In this document: piece by piece, positions 15,770 to 23,563 of the stretch
How the letters are laid out: each line of letters starts with the position of its first letter
Numbering within the stretch: the stretch's first letter is position 1
From: DATDCV01 sp036524155
GTDB taxonomy: Bacteria > Verrucomicrobiota > Verrucomicrobiia > Limisphaerales > UBA8199
Direction: 5' to 3'
DNA: 44,579 bases
Assembly (NCBI GenBank): GCA_036524155.1
Contig: DATDCV010000355.1
Span: forward strand, 1-44,579
Notes under the pieces: model-generated
Database searches by the model: none
What the model was told of the DNA's origin: nothing
The model's input: only the letters and a program-made list of their open reading frames with translations
Program-made: the position numbers and the translations under genes

Positions 15770-18700
15770 TCACTTGCCGCAGCAGTGCTTGTATTTCTTA
15801 CCGCTGCCGCAGGGGCACGGGTCATTGCGGCCGACCTTGGGGCCAACCCGTACCGGCCGGGCCTTCTCGACGGCCGCCGCCGCTTCGGCGACGATATCGC
15901 TGCCTTGCGCGGGTCCGCTGCGCTGGGCCGGAACGCCGGCCGAATCCGCCGCCGGCGCCGCCCCGCCGAAGGCGCTGGTGGACTGGTGCGTCGTGCGCTG
16001 GGGCACGTTGCGCAAAAAGTTCTCGAAAGCCATGAGGCTCGACGCGCTGCGGAAGATGTTGTGGCAAATCTCGGTTTTGATGTTGACCATCAACTCGTCA
16101 AATATCCTGAAAGCCTCGGCCTTGTACTCGATCAACGGATCCCGCTGACCATAGCCGCGCAAACCGATGCTGTAGCGCAGGCTGTCCATCTCGTAGAGGT
16201 GCTCCTGCCAGAGCTTGTCGATGGCGCTGAGAATGGTGTAACGCTCAACCTCCTTGAGGGCCTGGGGATTCTCAAAACTAACTTTCAGCTCGTAGGCTTT
16301 GCGCACGCTGTCCGAAATAAAATTGCAGACGGCAAACTGGGCCGGAGACAGGCCGTCGTAAAGCGATCCCGCCACCGGCGTTTCATGTCCGGAATGGGCG
16401 GCTTTGGCGACTTCGCTTTCGGGCATCCCAAGCGGAAAATTCAGGTTCACCCAATCGGACAGCGCCCGGATCTTCCATTCGTTGGTGTCGGCTTCGGTGG
16501 TGGTAAATTCCAGGACTTTCTGGACGACGACTTCCTCCATGATGTCCATGAGGCGATCGCGCACGTCCTCGGCGTGGATGATTTCGTTGCGGAAACCATA
16601 AATGATTTCGCGCTGCTTGTTCATCACATCGTCGTACTCGAGCGTGCGCTTCCGGATCTGGAAGTTATGTTGTTCGACGCGTTTTTGCGCCTGCTCGATG
16701 GAGCGGTTCAGCAACGGGTGTTCCAGTTCCTGCCCCTCTTCCAGGCCCATCTTCTCCATGTACTTGACGATGCGGTCCGAGCCGAACAGCCGCATGAGAT
16801 CGTCCTCGAGGCCGATGAAAAAGTGGGAGGAACCGGGGTCGCCCTGGCGCGCGCAACGGCCGCGCAACTGGCGGTCGATCCGGCGGGCTTCGTGGCGCTC
16901 CGTGCCGATGACGTGCAGACCGCCGGCCTCAGGGACACCGGGCCCGAGCTTAATGTCGGTGCCGCGGCCGGCCATGTTGGTCGCAATGGTCACAGAGCCC
17001 CGTTGCCCCGCGCGAGCAACAATTTCGGCCTCCTGCTGGTGGTATTTTGCGTTCAGGACGGAATGAATGATCCCCTCGCGCTTGAGCATGCGGGAAAGAT
17101 GCTCGCTGACCTCCACCGAAATGGTGCCGACCAGGATCGGCCTGCCCTGCCCGTGGATCTGTTTGATCTCGTTCAGAACGGCCGTGTATTTCTCCCGCTT
17201 GGTCTTGTAAACCGAGTCGTTGGCGTCTTTTCGGGCGACCGGTTTGTTGGTCGGGATCACCAGCACACCCAGCTTATAGATATCGAAGAATTCGGAGGCT
17301 TCCGTCTCCGCGGTGCCAGTCATGCCGGCCAGTTTCTGGTAGAGCCGGAAATAGTTTTGAATGGTGATGGTGGCGAGGGTCTGCGTCTCGCGCTCGATCG
17401 TAACCCCTTCCTTGGCCTCAACCGCCTGGTGCAGGCCATCGCTCCAACGGCGGCCAGTCATCAACCGGCCCGTATTCTCATCGACGATGATGACCTTGTT
17501 TTCCTGGACGACGTATTGGACGTCCTTTTCATAGAGACAGTAGGCCTTGAGCAACTGCGAGATGGCGTGGATGCGCTGGGCTTTGGCCTCGTATTCCTGC
17601 TGGACTTTTGCCTTGGCCTCAAGGCGTTTCCGCGCGTCCGGTTCCGGCCCGGCGTCAATTTCGTGCAGTGCGGTCGTCAGGTCCGGCAGCATGAAAGCGT
17701 CGGGGTCCTTCGGACTGAGATGATTTCGCCCTTTTTCCGTCAGGTCGGCTTCGTGGCTCTTCTCGTCGATCGCAAAAAACAGTTCCTCCTTTTCGGCGTA
17801 GAGCTCGACTTTCTTCTGGTCGGCGTGCAATTGCAGCTCGGCCTGGTTCATCAATTTCAGGTTCTCGGGATCTTCCAGCAGCTTGAGCAAGCCGGTGGAT
17901 TTGGGCTGACCGCACTTTACGCGAAAGAGCAGCCGGCCGGCTTCGCGTTCGATGGCCTCGCTGTTCGGCACGTTCGAGCCGTCTTCGGGATGCAATTTGC
18001 GCAGGAGTTGTTCGGCTTCGGACAGGAAGCGATTGCACAGGCGTTCCTGGACATGAAAGAGCGCCTCCACCTGCGATTTGAAGTTCCCGTACTGCTCGTC
18101 GTAGGTGATAACTGCCGGGCCGCTGATGATGAGCGGCGTCCGGGCTTCATCGATGAGAATGGAGTCCACTTCGTCGACGATGGCGTAGTAGTGCCCCCGC
18201 TGGACCTGCTCCTCCTTCCGCGATGCCATGCCGTTGTCGCGGAGGTAATCGAAGCCGAACTCGGCATTGGTCCCGTAGGTGATATCGCAATTGTACTGCT
18301 CGCGCCGAACGCCAGGCGGTTGATCGTGGAGAATGCAGCCAACCGTGAGACCCAGGAACTTATAGACCGCGCCCATCCACTCGCTATCGCGCGCGGCGAG
18401 GTAATCGTTGACGGTGACAATATGGACCCCCCGGCCGCTCAGCGCATTCAGGTAAACCGGCAGAGTCGCAACGAGAGTTTTGCCCTCACCAGTCGCCATT
18501 TCCGCGATTCGCCTCGAATGCAGCGCATACCCGCCAATCAACTGCACGTCGAAGGGTATCATTTCCCAGACCAGCGGATGGTCGCGCACGATGATTTCCT
18601 TGCCCCACAGCCGTCGGCAGGCGTTCTTAACGACGGCGAAAGCCTCGGGAAGCAGTTCAGCCAGACGGCCCGCCAATTCACCGTTGTCCGTGATCTTGGA

Positions 18701-18862
18701 CAGTTCCTCTTTCCACGCGGCTGTTTTCTGCCGCAGGACCTCTTCCGGCTGCTTTTGGAGTTCCTCCTCGAACGCGTTAATCCTCGCCACCAACGGGCGC
18801 AAACGCTTCACCTCACGGTCATTCTTCGAACCGATCAGCTTCTTAACAATGTAACCAATCAT
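15770..18862 (-). CDS. secA: preprotein translocase ATPase SecA
   Basis: This 1030-residue motor pushes Sec-dependent preproteins through SecYEG. The N-terminus MIGYIVKKLIGSKNDREVKR is typical. Visible landmarks: EMATGEGKTLVATLP (Walker A, near 120-134), VTVNDYLAARDSEWM, TYGTNAEFGFDYLRDN, DEVDSILIDEARTPLIISG (Walker B/DEAD-like, near 228-246), KLAGMTGTAETEASEF, IATNMAGRGTDIKLGPG, RQLRGRCARQGDPGSSHF, and a zinc-binding SEC-C tail NDPCPCGSGKKYKHCCGK. The segment between Walker B and the helical scaffold (about residues 250-400) is longer than in E. coli and rich in charged helices. It heads the minus-strand block that includes nusB and ftsY. The many signal-peptide proteins in the window depend on it. 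Confidence 0.97.
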   Translation of the reverse strand: MIGYIVKKLIGSKNDREVKRLRPLVARINAFEEELQKQPEEVLRQKTAAWKEELSKITDNGELAGRLAELLPEAFAVVKNACRRLWGKEIIVRDHPLVWEMIPFDVQLIGGYALHSRRIAEMATGEGKTLVATLPVYLNALSGRGVHIVTVNDYLAARDSEWMGAVYKFLGLTVGCILHDQPPGVRREQYNCDITYGTNAEFGFDYLRDNGMASRKEEQVQRGHYYAIVDEVDSILIDEARTPLIISGPAVITYDEQYGNFKSQVEALFHVQERLCNRFLSEAEQLLRKLHPEDGSNVPNSEAIEREAGRLLFRVKCGQPKSTGLLKLLEDPENLKLMNQAELQLHADQKKVELYAEKEELFFAIDEKSHEADLTEKGRNHLSPKDPDAFMLPDLTTALHEIDAGPEPDARKRLEAKAKVQQEYEAKAQRIHAISQLLKAYCLYEKDVQYVVQENKVIIVDENTGRLMTGRRWSDGLHQAVEAKEGVTIERETQTLATITIQNYFRLYQKLAGMTGTAETEASEFFDIYKLGVLVIPTNKPVARKDANDSVYKTKREKYTAVLNEIKQIHGQGRPILVGTISVEVSEHLSRMLKREGIIHSVLNAKYHQQEAEIVARAGQRGSVTIATNMAGRGTDIKLGPGVPEAGGLHVIGTERHEARRIDRQLRGRCARQGDPGSSHFFIGLEDDLMRLFGSDRIVKYMEKMGLEEGQELEHPLLNRSIEQAQKRVEQHNFQIRKRTLEYDDVMNKQREIIYGFRNEIIHAEDVRDRLMDIMEEVVVQKVLEFTTTEADTNEWKIRALSDWVNLNFPLGMPESEVAKAAHSGHETPVAGSLYDGLSPAQFAVCNFISDSVRKAYELKVSFENPQALKEVERYTILSAIDKLWQEHLYEMDSLRYSIGLRGYGQRDPLIEYKAEAFRIFDELMVNIKTEICHNIFRSASSLMAFENFLRNVPQRTTHQSTSAFGGAAPAADSAGVPAQRSGPAQGSDIVAEAAAAVEKARPVRVGPKVGRNDPCPCGSGKKYKHCCGK

Positions 18863-19470
18863 GGTTGATACGAAACCTCAGACGCTACGGGAACGGTGGC
18901 GAGGCGTCAAAGACATAACCCGAGTATAGGAGGCGCTCACTCAAAACTCAAACGCGCCCGATTGTCCAGCAGGGGCAATGCCGACTTGCGAATCATAGCC
19001 TTAGCCCGGTTGTTCGGTGCGAAAACCGCCGGAGTAACCGCCAGAAGCACAAGTAATAATGAACCGTTCCAAGCAACCGGAAAGACAGAATGGCTGGTTG
19101 GACCGGGTTTGAACCCGAGGGACATTTTGGCTCGAATACCGCTGGTACCGCACAACCTGGCTCACGCCTCGCGTAACGTAAGGAAGTCTGAAAAACTTCG
19201 TGACAATGGATGTGGGGGAGGCGATAGTTGGGTTTCATCAGAAGGTCTGAGGTCGGAAGACCTCGGAGATCGGGCGGGTCGCCGATGCGTGGTGAGAATA
19301 CGGGCACTTTCAACACGACATTACCATTGAGGCACCAAAGAAAAGGTACGGGGTTTCACCGAGCTCGCCGTCGGCGAATTACACATCGGCACGACTCGAC
19401 CCCATCGCCGCCAGACCCTCATTTGTCGGCGGCCAACCCTGAGCAGCTAGAAGCCCTGGCAGCGTCCGCG
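18863..19470. other. intergenic region between divergent secA and AraC-type regulator
   Basis: About 600 bases hold no gene I can support. A minus frame at 18937-19155 includes a hydrophobic run but lacks a start-site signal and has no recognisable homology. The plus frame of the regulator stays open back to 19228, but that part is Arg/Pro/Thr-rich and not protein-like. The secA promoter should lie near 18870-18950; I could not pick a convincing -35/-10 pair. Confidence 0.4.
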
Positions 19471-20571
19471 ATGGCCGCGGAGAGTGGTGCAGCTTCGACA
19501 GCACTTACGTCGCATTCCCAAGCGGCGGCGCCAGCGGGCGCGACCCCCGATGACACGATTTTGCGGGGAAAGTACCGGCGCTTAATCTGGAAGCACATCG
19601 AAGCGCTTCCGGCGCTCTTCAAGAGGTTCACGGGACTTACCGCATACATCGCTTGGGCGCCGAATTCATCCGGCCAGTGGAACGCGCGCGACCTGCCCAC
19701 CCAGTCCCGATTGTGCCGGCGGTCCGTGGCGGGAAACCGGAAAGACTTGGCTCGTTGCCGAGTCTGCATCGCGCACCACCTGGCAACGGCCCTCGACTCC
19801 GGCCACACTGGTCATCGCTTCGCTTGTTTCTTGGGGATCCACAATTTCTGGCTGCCGATCATAATCCGGGGCTGCATCGTCGGCCTTGCGTTCATCCAGG
19901 CGCTGGCGCTTCCTGCGGTTGGCACGGAAACCCGGCAAAACCCGTTGAGCCCACGACGAGCACCCGCCTCAACGGCTGCCGCCCGGGCGGGCCGGCAGGC
20001 TTGCCGGGGCAGTAAACGCATGGGCCGGGTGGATTTCGGCGAAGCCGCCAACCTGCTGCACCTGGTTTTCGAGCATGTGGAGACTGCGGCCCTTGCGGAT
20101 TTGCGGAAGTCAGATCTGACGCGCGCGCAGCAGGCACTGCTGGAAATGCAGACGGTGACCACGCGGCTGCGCCGGGAGCTTAACGGCGTAGTTCCTGTAT
20201 TCAATAAGACCAGTCCCGTACTGGAACGCGCACGTCATACTGAGCAGATGGTCAGGGGAGCGTTGGAGTATATCCATCAGCACTACTCGCACCCCCTCAC
20301 CTTGCAGCAGTATGCGGACCGACTGCATTTGAACTCGTCTTACTTCTCCGCTCAGTTTTCGCGCGCCGTCGGGATTCCCTTCAAGGCCTATTTGACTGAC
20401 GTACGCCTCGAGAAGGCCCGTGAGTTGCTGGGTGATCCTTCCGCCACAATCGCGGATGTCGCGTCCGCCGTGGGCTATGCCAGCGAGAACCGTTTTCGGA
20501 TCGCCTTCAAGACCGCGACAGGTCTCTCGCCCAAGCTGTGGCGCGAAACGCTGAGGATCGAGCCGCGCTGA
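19471..20571 (+). CDS. AraC-family regulator with PocR-like sensor domain
   Basis: This transcription factor has a sensor and a DNA-binding part. The sensor, about residues 25-155, resembles PocR/PAS-like domains: LPALFKRFTGLTAYIAW, then a Cys-rich core (LCRRSV, ARCRVCIAHHL, FACFLGIHNFWLPIIIRG) that may bind a metal or small ligand. A poorly conserved Arg/Ala linker follows (SPRRAPASTAAARAGRQACR), encoded by palindromic DNA. The C-terminus is a full double HTH: YIHQHYSHPLTLQQYADRLH, SYFSAQFSRAVGIPFKAYL, TIADVASAVGYASENRFRIAF. The start is uncertain: the frame is open back to 19228, TTG 19423 is possible, and ATG 19471 is used as the last ATG before the sensor. It points at, and may control, the secreted-protein genes that follow. 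Confidence 0.75.
   Translation: MAAESGAASTALTSHSQAAAPAGATPDDTILRGKYRRLIWKHIEALPALFKRFTGLTAYIAWAPNSSGQWNARDLPTQSRLCRRSVAGNRKDLARCRVCIAHHLATALDSGHTGHRFACFLGIHNFWLPIIIRGCIVGLAFIQALALPAVGTETRQNPLSPRRAPASTAAARAGRQACRGSKRMGRVDFGEAANLLHLVFEHVETAALADLRKSDLTRAQQALLEMQTVTTRLRRELNGVVPVFNKTSPVLERARHTEQMVRGALEYIHQHYSHPLTLQQYADRLHLNSSYFSAQFSRAVGIPFKAYLTDVRLEKARELLGDPSATIADVASAVGYASENRFRIAFKTATGLSPKLWRETLRIEPR
19942..20007. repeat. cluster of palindromes in the sensor-HTH linker
   Basis: Three perfect inverted repeats sit in the linker of the AraC-type gene: CCGTTGAG (19942-19949) with CTCAACGG (19968-19975); CCGCCCGGGCGG (19979-19990); and CCGGCA (19992-19997) with TGCCGG (20002-20007). The encoded residues are Arg/Ala/Pro-rich and look non-essential. 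It may be a palindromic element inserted in frame; in DNA this GC-rich some symmetry can also arise by chance. Confidence 0.45.
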
Positions 20572-20656
20572 GCAACCTCCGACTGAACGGCTGACTCGGA
20601 GCGGCACCGGACATCGGCGTATCCGCTACACACCATGCGGTTAATTTGAAGCCCGA

Positions 20657-23224
20657 TCATTCACTCAGGATCCCACGGTAAAAACGTCGGGAGTGGCTTG
20701 CGGCGCTGGGATCGGTGAAGGTGAACGGTGAAGTGTTGGTAAATAACGACAGCCAGACACCGCCGACCAGATTGGTGTTTGCCTGTATTATGTAGGGGAA
20801 ACCGGGCGAGCCGGTGAGGCTGAACTGGAACACTCCCTCCGTGAGCCAGACCGGGAAACTCAACACTGGCGCTGCAGGGCGAAACGTCAGCCGGAACAGA
20901 TAGGCGCTCCCCGCATCCGCCCCGGCCGTCGTGTCGGCGCCCGGTGCTCCGACTAACGCCATGTTCCCGTTTCCGCTGAGGCTAACGGAGTACCCAGATA
21001 AGTCGCCGGCTGCCCCATCCTCGGTTGTTGCCCGGGGTTGCTGCGTCCAATTTGTGCCTGTGCGCGTAAACCCGTACACGCGGCCCAGGGCGTCAGCGTG
21101 GGAAGCCCCCACCAGCGCCCGAGTTCCGTCCGCGCTCAGGCTGACGGAGTAACCGAACCATTCATCGGCCTGCCCGCCAGTCGCTGCCAGTCGTGCCTGC
21201 TGAGTCCAGTTCGCGCCGTCCCGCACGAACACACAAGCGTTCCCCTTGTGCAACTCGGCCGCATACGCTCCCGCCAGCGCCGTGTTCCCATCCGCGCTCA
21301 GGCTGACCGAGTTGCCGAGACCGTCATTGGCTGCGGCTTCGACTGCTGCCAATCGCGCCTGCTGAATCCAGTCCGTGCCGCTCCGCACAAACACATAAAC
21401 ACTGCCCGCATTGGCGCCCGCCGGCGTGTCGTCGAACTCAGCCCCGACCAGCGCAGTGTTGCCGTTCCCGCTCAGGCTGACTGAAGAGCCGAAGCGGTCA
21501 TTCGCCGCGCCGTCGACCGCTTTCAGTTGCACCTGCTGAGTCCAGCTCGTGGCGCTTCTCACAAACACATACGCGCTTCCCGATCCTGTGCCGGCCGGCG
21601 TCGTGTCCCAATCAGCTCCGACCAGGGCCGTGTTCCCGTCCTTGCTCAGGCTGACCGAGGAACCAAAATAATCGTAGCCTGCGCCGTCAGCCGCCGTGAG
21701 TTTGGCCTGCTGGCTCCAACTGCTGCCGTTGAGCACAAACACATACGCGCTGCCCGCGTCCCATCCCGCCGACGTGTTTGCGCTGTAAGCTCCGACCAGG
21801 GCCGTCTTCCCATCTTCGCTCAGGCTGACCGAAGAACCGAAATAGTCATACTCCGCGCCGTCGGCTGCGGTCAACCGCGCTTGCTCAACCCAATTGCTGC
21901 CGTTGCGCAGATAGATATACGCGCTCCCCTGGCCGGCATTGCTCGACGCTGTTTGGTTGTGAGTCCCGACCAGCGCAGTGTTGCCATCCGCGCTCAGGCT
22001 CACGGAGCCGCCGAAAAAAGCGCCGGTGGCGCCCTCGCTCGCGGCGAGGCGCGCCTGTTGATCCCAATGGTTACCCGCCGCGACCGTGACCACGGCCGGC
22101 GAACTGGTTATTGAAGACCAGGAGTTAGTCGCAACCACGTCGTAGATGCCGGAGTCAGCGAGCGTCGTGGTCGCGATGGCATAGGTGGCGTCTGTCGCGC
22201 CGGGAACGTTCGTGCCCGTATGACGCCATTGGAACCCGACGCCGCCCAGGCCCGCGACCACGCTGAGGCTGGCAGGGTCGCCCAAGGTCACGACCTGGTT
22301 TGTCGGCTGCGGGCCCTGGAGAATGGAGACCCTCCTGGCAAACAGGAATTCCCGGGGTGCGAGGGCGCGGTCGCTGATCCGCACTTCATCGATGAAGCCG
22401 CAGGCTCGGTCCGTGTGCGCCCCGGCATACAGGCCGCGGCCCACGGACCAATTTCCAGCCGCCCAATCGCCGCCGCTGCCGAGTCCAGCGATCAGCGCTG
22501 TGTTCGGGCTGGCGGATGGCCTCATATCGGTTTGCGCGACTAGGTTGAAACCGGCGCCGGCATCCAGGTAGAGCGACAAAACCGCGCCATCGCTGACCGC
22601 AGCCATGTGATACCAGTGCCCGGTCGCCGCATCCGGGTAAGCGAAGCCGGCGACGGCCGCGGGACCCGAAATGGCTTCGTGCCAGTAACCGCTGACATCG
22701 CAGAATTTGATGGCCACGGCATCGCCCGGGATGATCTGCAGATAGAGCGCCGCCAGGTTGGGGTCGAAGCTCGTTGCGCCCTGGCTGTCGCGGCCAACCA
22801 GCGTCCGGTAGTCTCCCGTTTCAGGTTTGAAGGAAACCTCGATCGTAAAAGCAGATGGAGTCAGGGTCCGCATCGCGTCCGAGCCGGTGAACAGAGCGGG
22901 CCACGACCCGCTATTCTGGACGCTGAAACTGTTGGCCGCCCCGGTCTGCGGAATGATCGTCTCGGCCAGGTCAAGGCGGTAGGTGTAGCCGCACAACGCA
23001 TCGTCCCAAACCGATAATGCATTGCCGTTCCCGCTGCTGTCTGGGACGCCGGGGTAAAATACCCCCGCTGCTTGGCCGCCATGGCTTACCTGGGCGTCTG
23101 CCGGCCCTGCTTCAAAGCGCCAATAAGCTACCGTGCCTGCCATCCCGGCCAGGGTGGATAGCAGCAGCGAGCACGCGAGAATCAGCGGATACCTTGCTGA
23201 AGAGAATTGCTGAGGCGGTTTCAT
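20657..23224 (-). CDS. secreted LamG / Ig-like / seven-bladed FG-GAP propeller protein
   Basis: This 855-residue exported protein starts MKPPQQFSSARYPLILACSL with a signal peptide. Residues about 35-290 are a LamG/concanavalin-like lectin domain (VAYWRFEAG, DSSGNGNAL, CGFIDEVRISDRALAPREF). An Ig-like domain follows (FQWRHTGTNVPGATDATY, DSGIYDVVATNS). Residues about 387-770 are seven repeats of a propeller blade of the form 'W-QQARL-A-DGA--D-FG-SVSLS-DGNTALVGA---GSAYVFVR', the FG-GAP/integrin-alpha type. The last 80 residues are the C-terminal domain shared with other exported proteins here (FQFSLTGSPGFPYIIQANTN, ending RFYRGILSE). It is convergent with the AraC-type regulator and divergent from the LamG/Tc-like pair, whose second gene has a related propeller. 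The role is probably surface binding; this is inference. Confidence 0.85.
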   Translation of the reverse strand: MKPPQQFSSARYPLILACSLLLSTLAGMAGTVAYWRFEAGPADAQVSHGGQAAGVFYPGVPDSSGNGNALSVWDDALCGYTYRLDLAETIIPQTGAANSFSVQNSGSWPALFTGSDAMRTLTPSAFTIEVSFKPETGDYRTLVGRDSQGATSFDPNLAALYLQIIPGDAVAIKFCDVSGYWHEAISGPAAVAGFAYPDAATGHWYHMAAVSDGAVLSLYLDAGAGFNLVAQTDMRPSASPNTALIAGLGSGGDWAAGNWSVGRGLYAGAHTDRACGFIDEVRISDRALAPREFLFARRVSILQGPQPTNQVVTLGDPASLSVVAGLGGVGFQWRHTGTNVPGATDATYAIATTTLADSGIYDVVATNSWSSITSSPAVVTVAAGNHWDQQARLAASEGATGAFFGGSVSLSADGNTALVGTHNQTASSNAGQGSAYIYLRNGSNWVEQARLTAADGAEYDYFGSSVSLSEDGKTALVGAYSANTSAGWDAGSAYVFVLNGSSWSQQAKLTAADGAGYDYFGSSVSLSKDGNTALVGADWDTTPAGTGSGSAYVFVRSATSWTQQVQLKAVDGAANDRFGSSVSLSGNGNTALVGAEFDDTPAGANAGSVYVFVRSGTDWIQQARLAAVEAAANDGLGNSVSLSADGNTALAGAYAAELHKGNACVFVRDGANWTQQARLAATGGQADEWFGYSVSLSADGTRALVGASHADALGRVYGFTRTGTNWTQQPRATTEDGAAGDLSGYSVSLSGNGNMALVGAPGADTTAGADAGSAYLFRLTFRPAAPVLSFPVWLTEGVFQFSLTGSPGFPYIIQANTNLVGGVWLSLFTNTSPFTFTDPSAASHSRRFYRGILSE

Positions 23225-23563
23225 AGTAGTGTCGGGCACCGAACGTGAGCGGATGGGGTTCGTCCTTCCGAAGCCAAACGCAAAACGGCTTCAGTCCTCG
23301 GAAAACTGAACAGGCAGGGAGAGCACTCCGCGGTAAGCGGGTGTGGGCGTGCAGAGTGCAGGCCTTTCTCGAAGCGGGTCGATGATCCTTGTTAATCATG
23401 CGACACCGCACTTTTAGCACCCGTTGATCGCCTGAGTCAATTTGCCCGGGAGAATTTTGGTTGTTTTCTGCTAAAAACCTAAAGAAACGTCTAGTTTTCC
23501 AAACTTTCGCACTCTAGGCAGGCCTCACCCGAGGAGGTCACTATCATACCAGCTCCTGGTTCT
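23225..23563. other. divergent intergenic region, probable promoters both ways
   Basis: About 340 bases separate two divergent secreted-protein genes. The half nearer the plus gene is AT-richer (ttggttgttttctgctaaaa, then aaagaaacgtctagttttcc), which suits a promoter. AGGAGG at about 23533-23538 lies roughly 26 bases before ATG 23564, too far for a standard ribosome binding site. GACACT sits only three bases before the minus-strand ATG 23224. No gene is seen. Confidence 0.45.

Noticed and set aside
15758..18868. A 1036-codon open frame on the plus strand opposite secA
   Set aside because: The minus strand encodes an unmistakable full-length SecA with all motifs. The opposite frame is open because of GC-rich codon use and has no recognisable domain.
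18937..19155. Small minus-strand frame with a hydrophobic segment upstream of secA
   Set aside because: It has no ribosome binding site or recognisable family, and its composition resembles noncoding flanks.
19228..19470. N-terminal extension of the AraC-type regulator
   Set aside because: The residues are Arg/Thr/Pro-rich with no homology to PocR-AraC proteins; the frame is probably open by chance.
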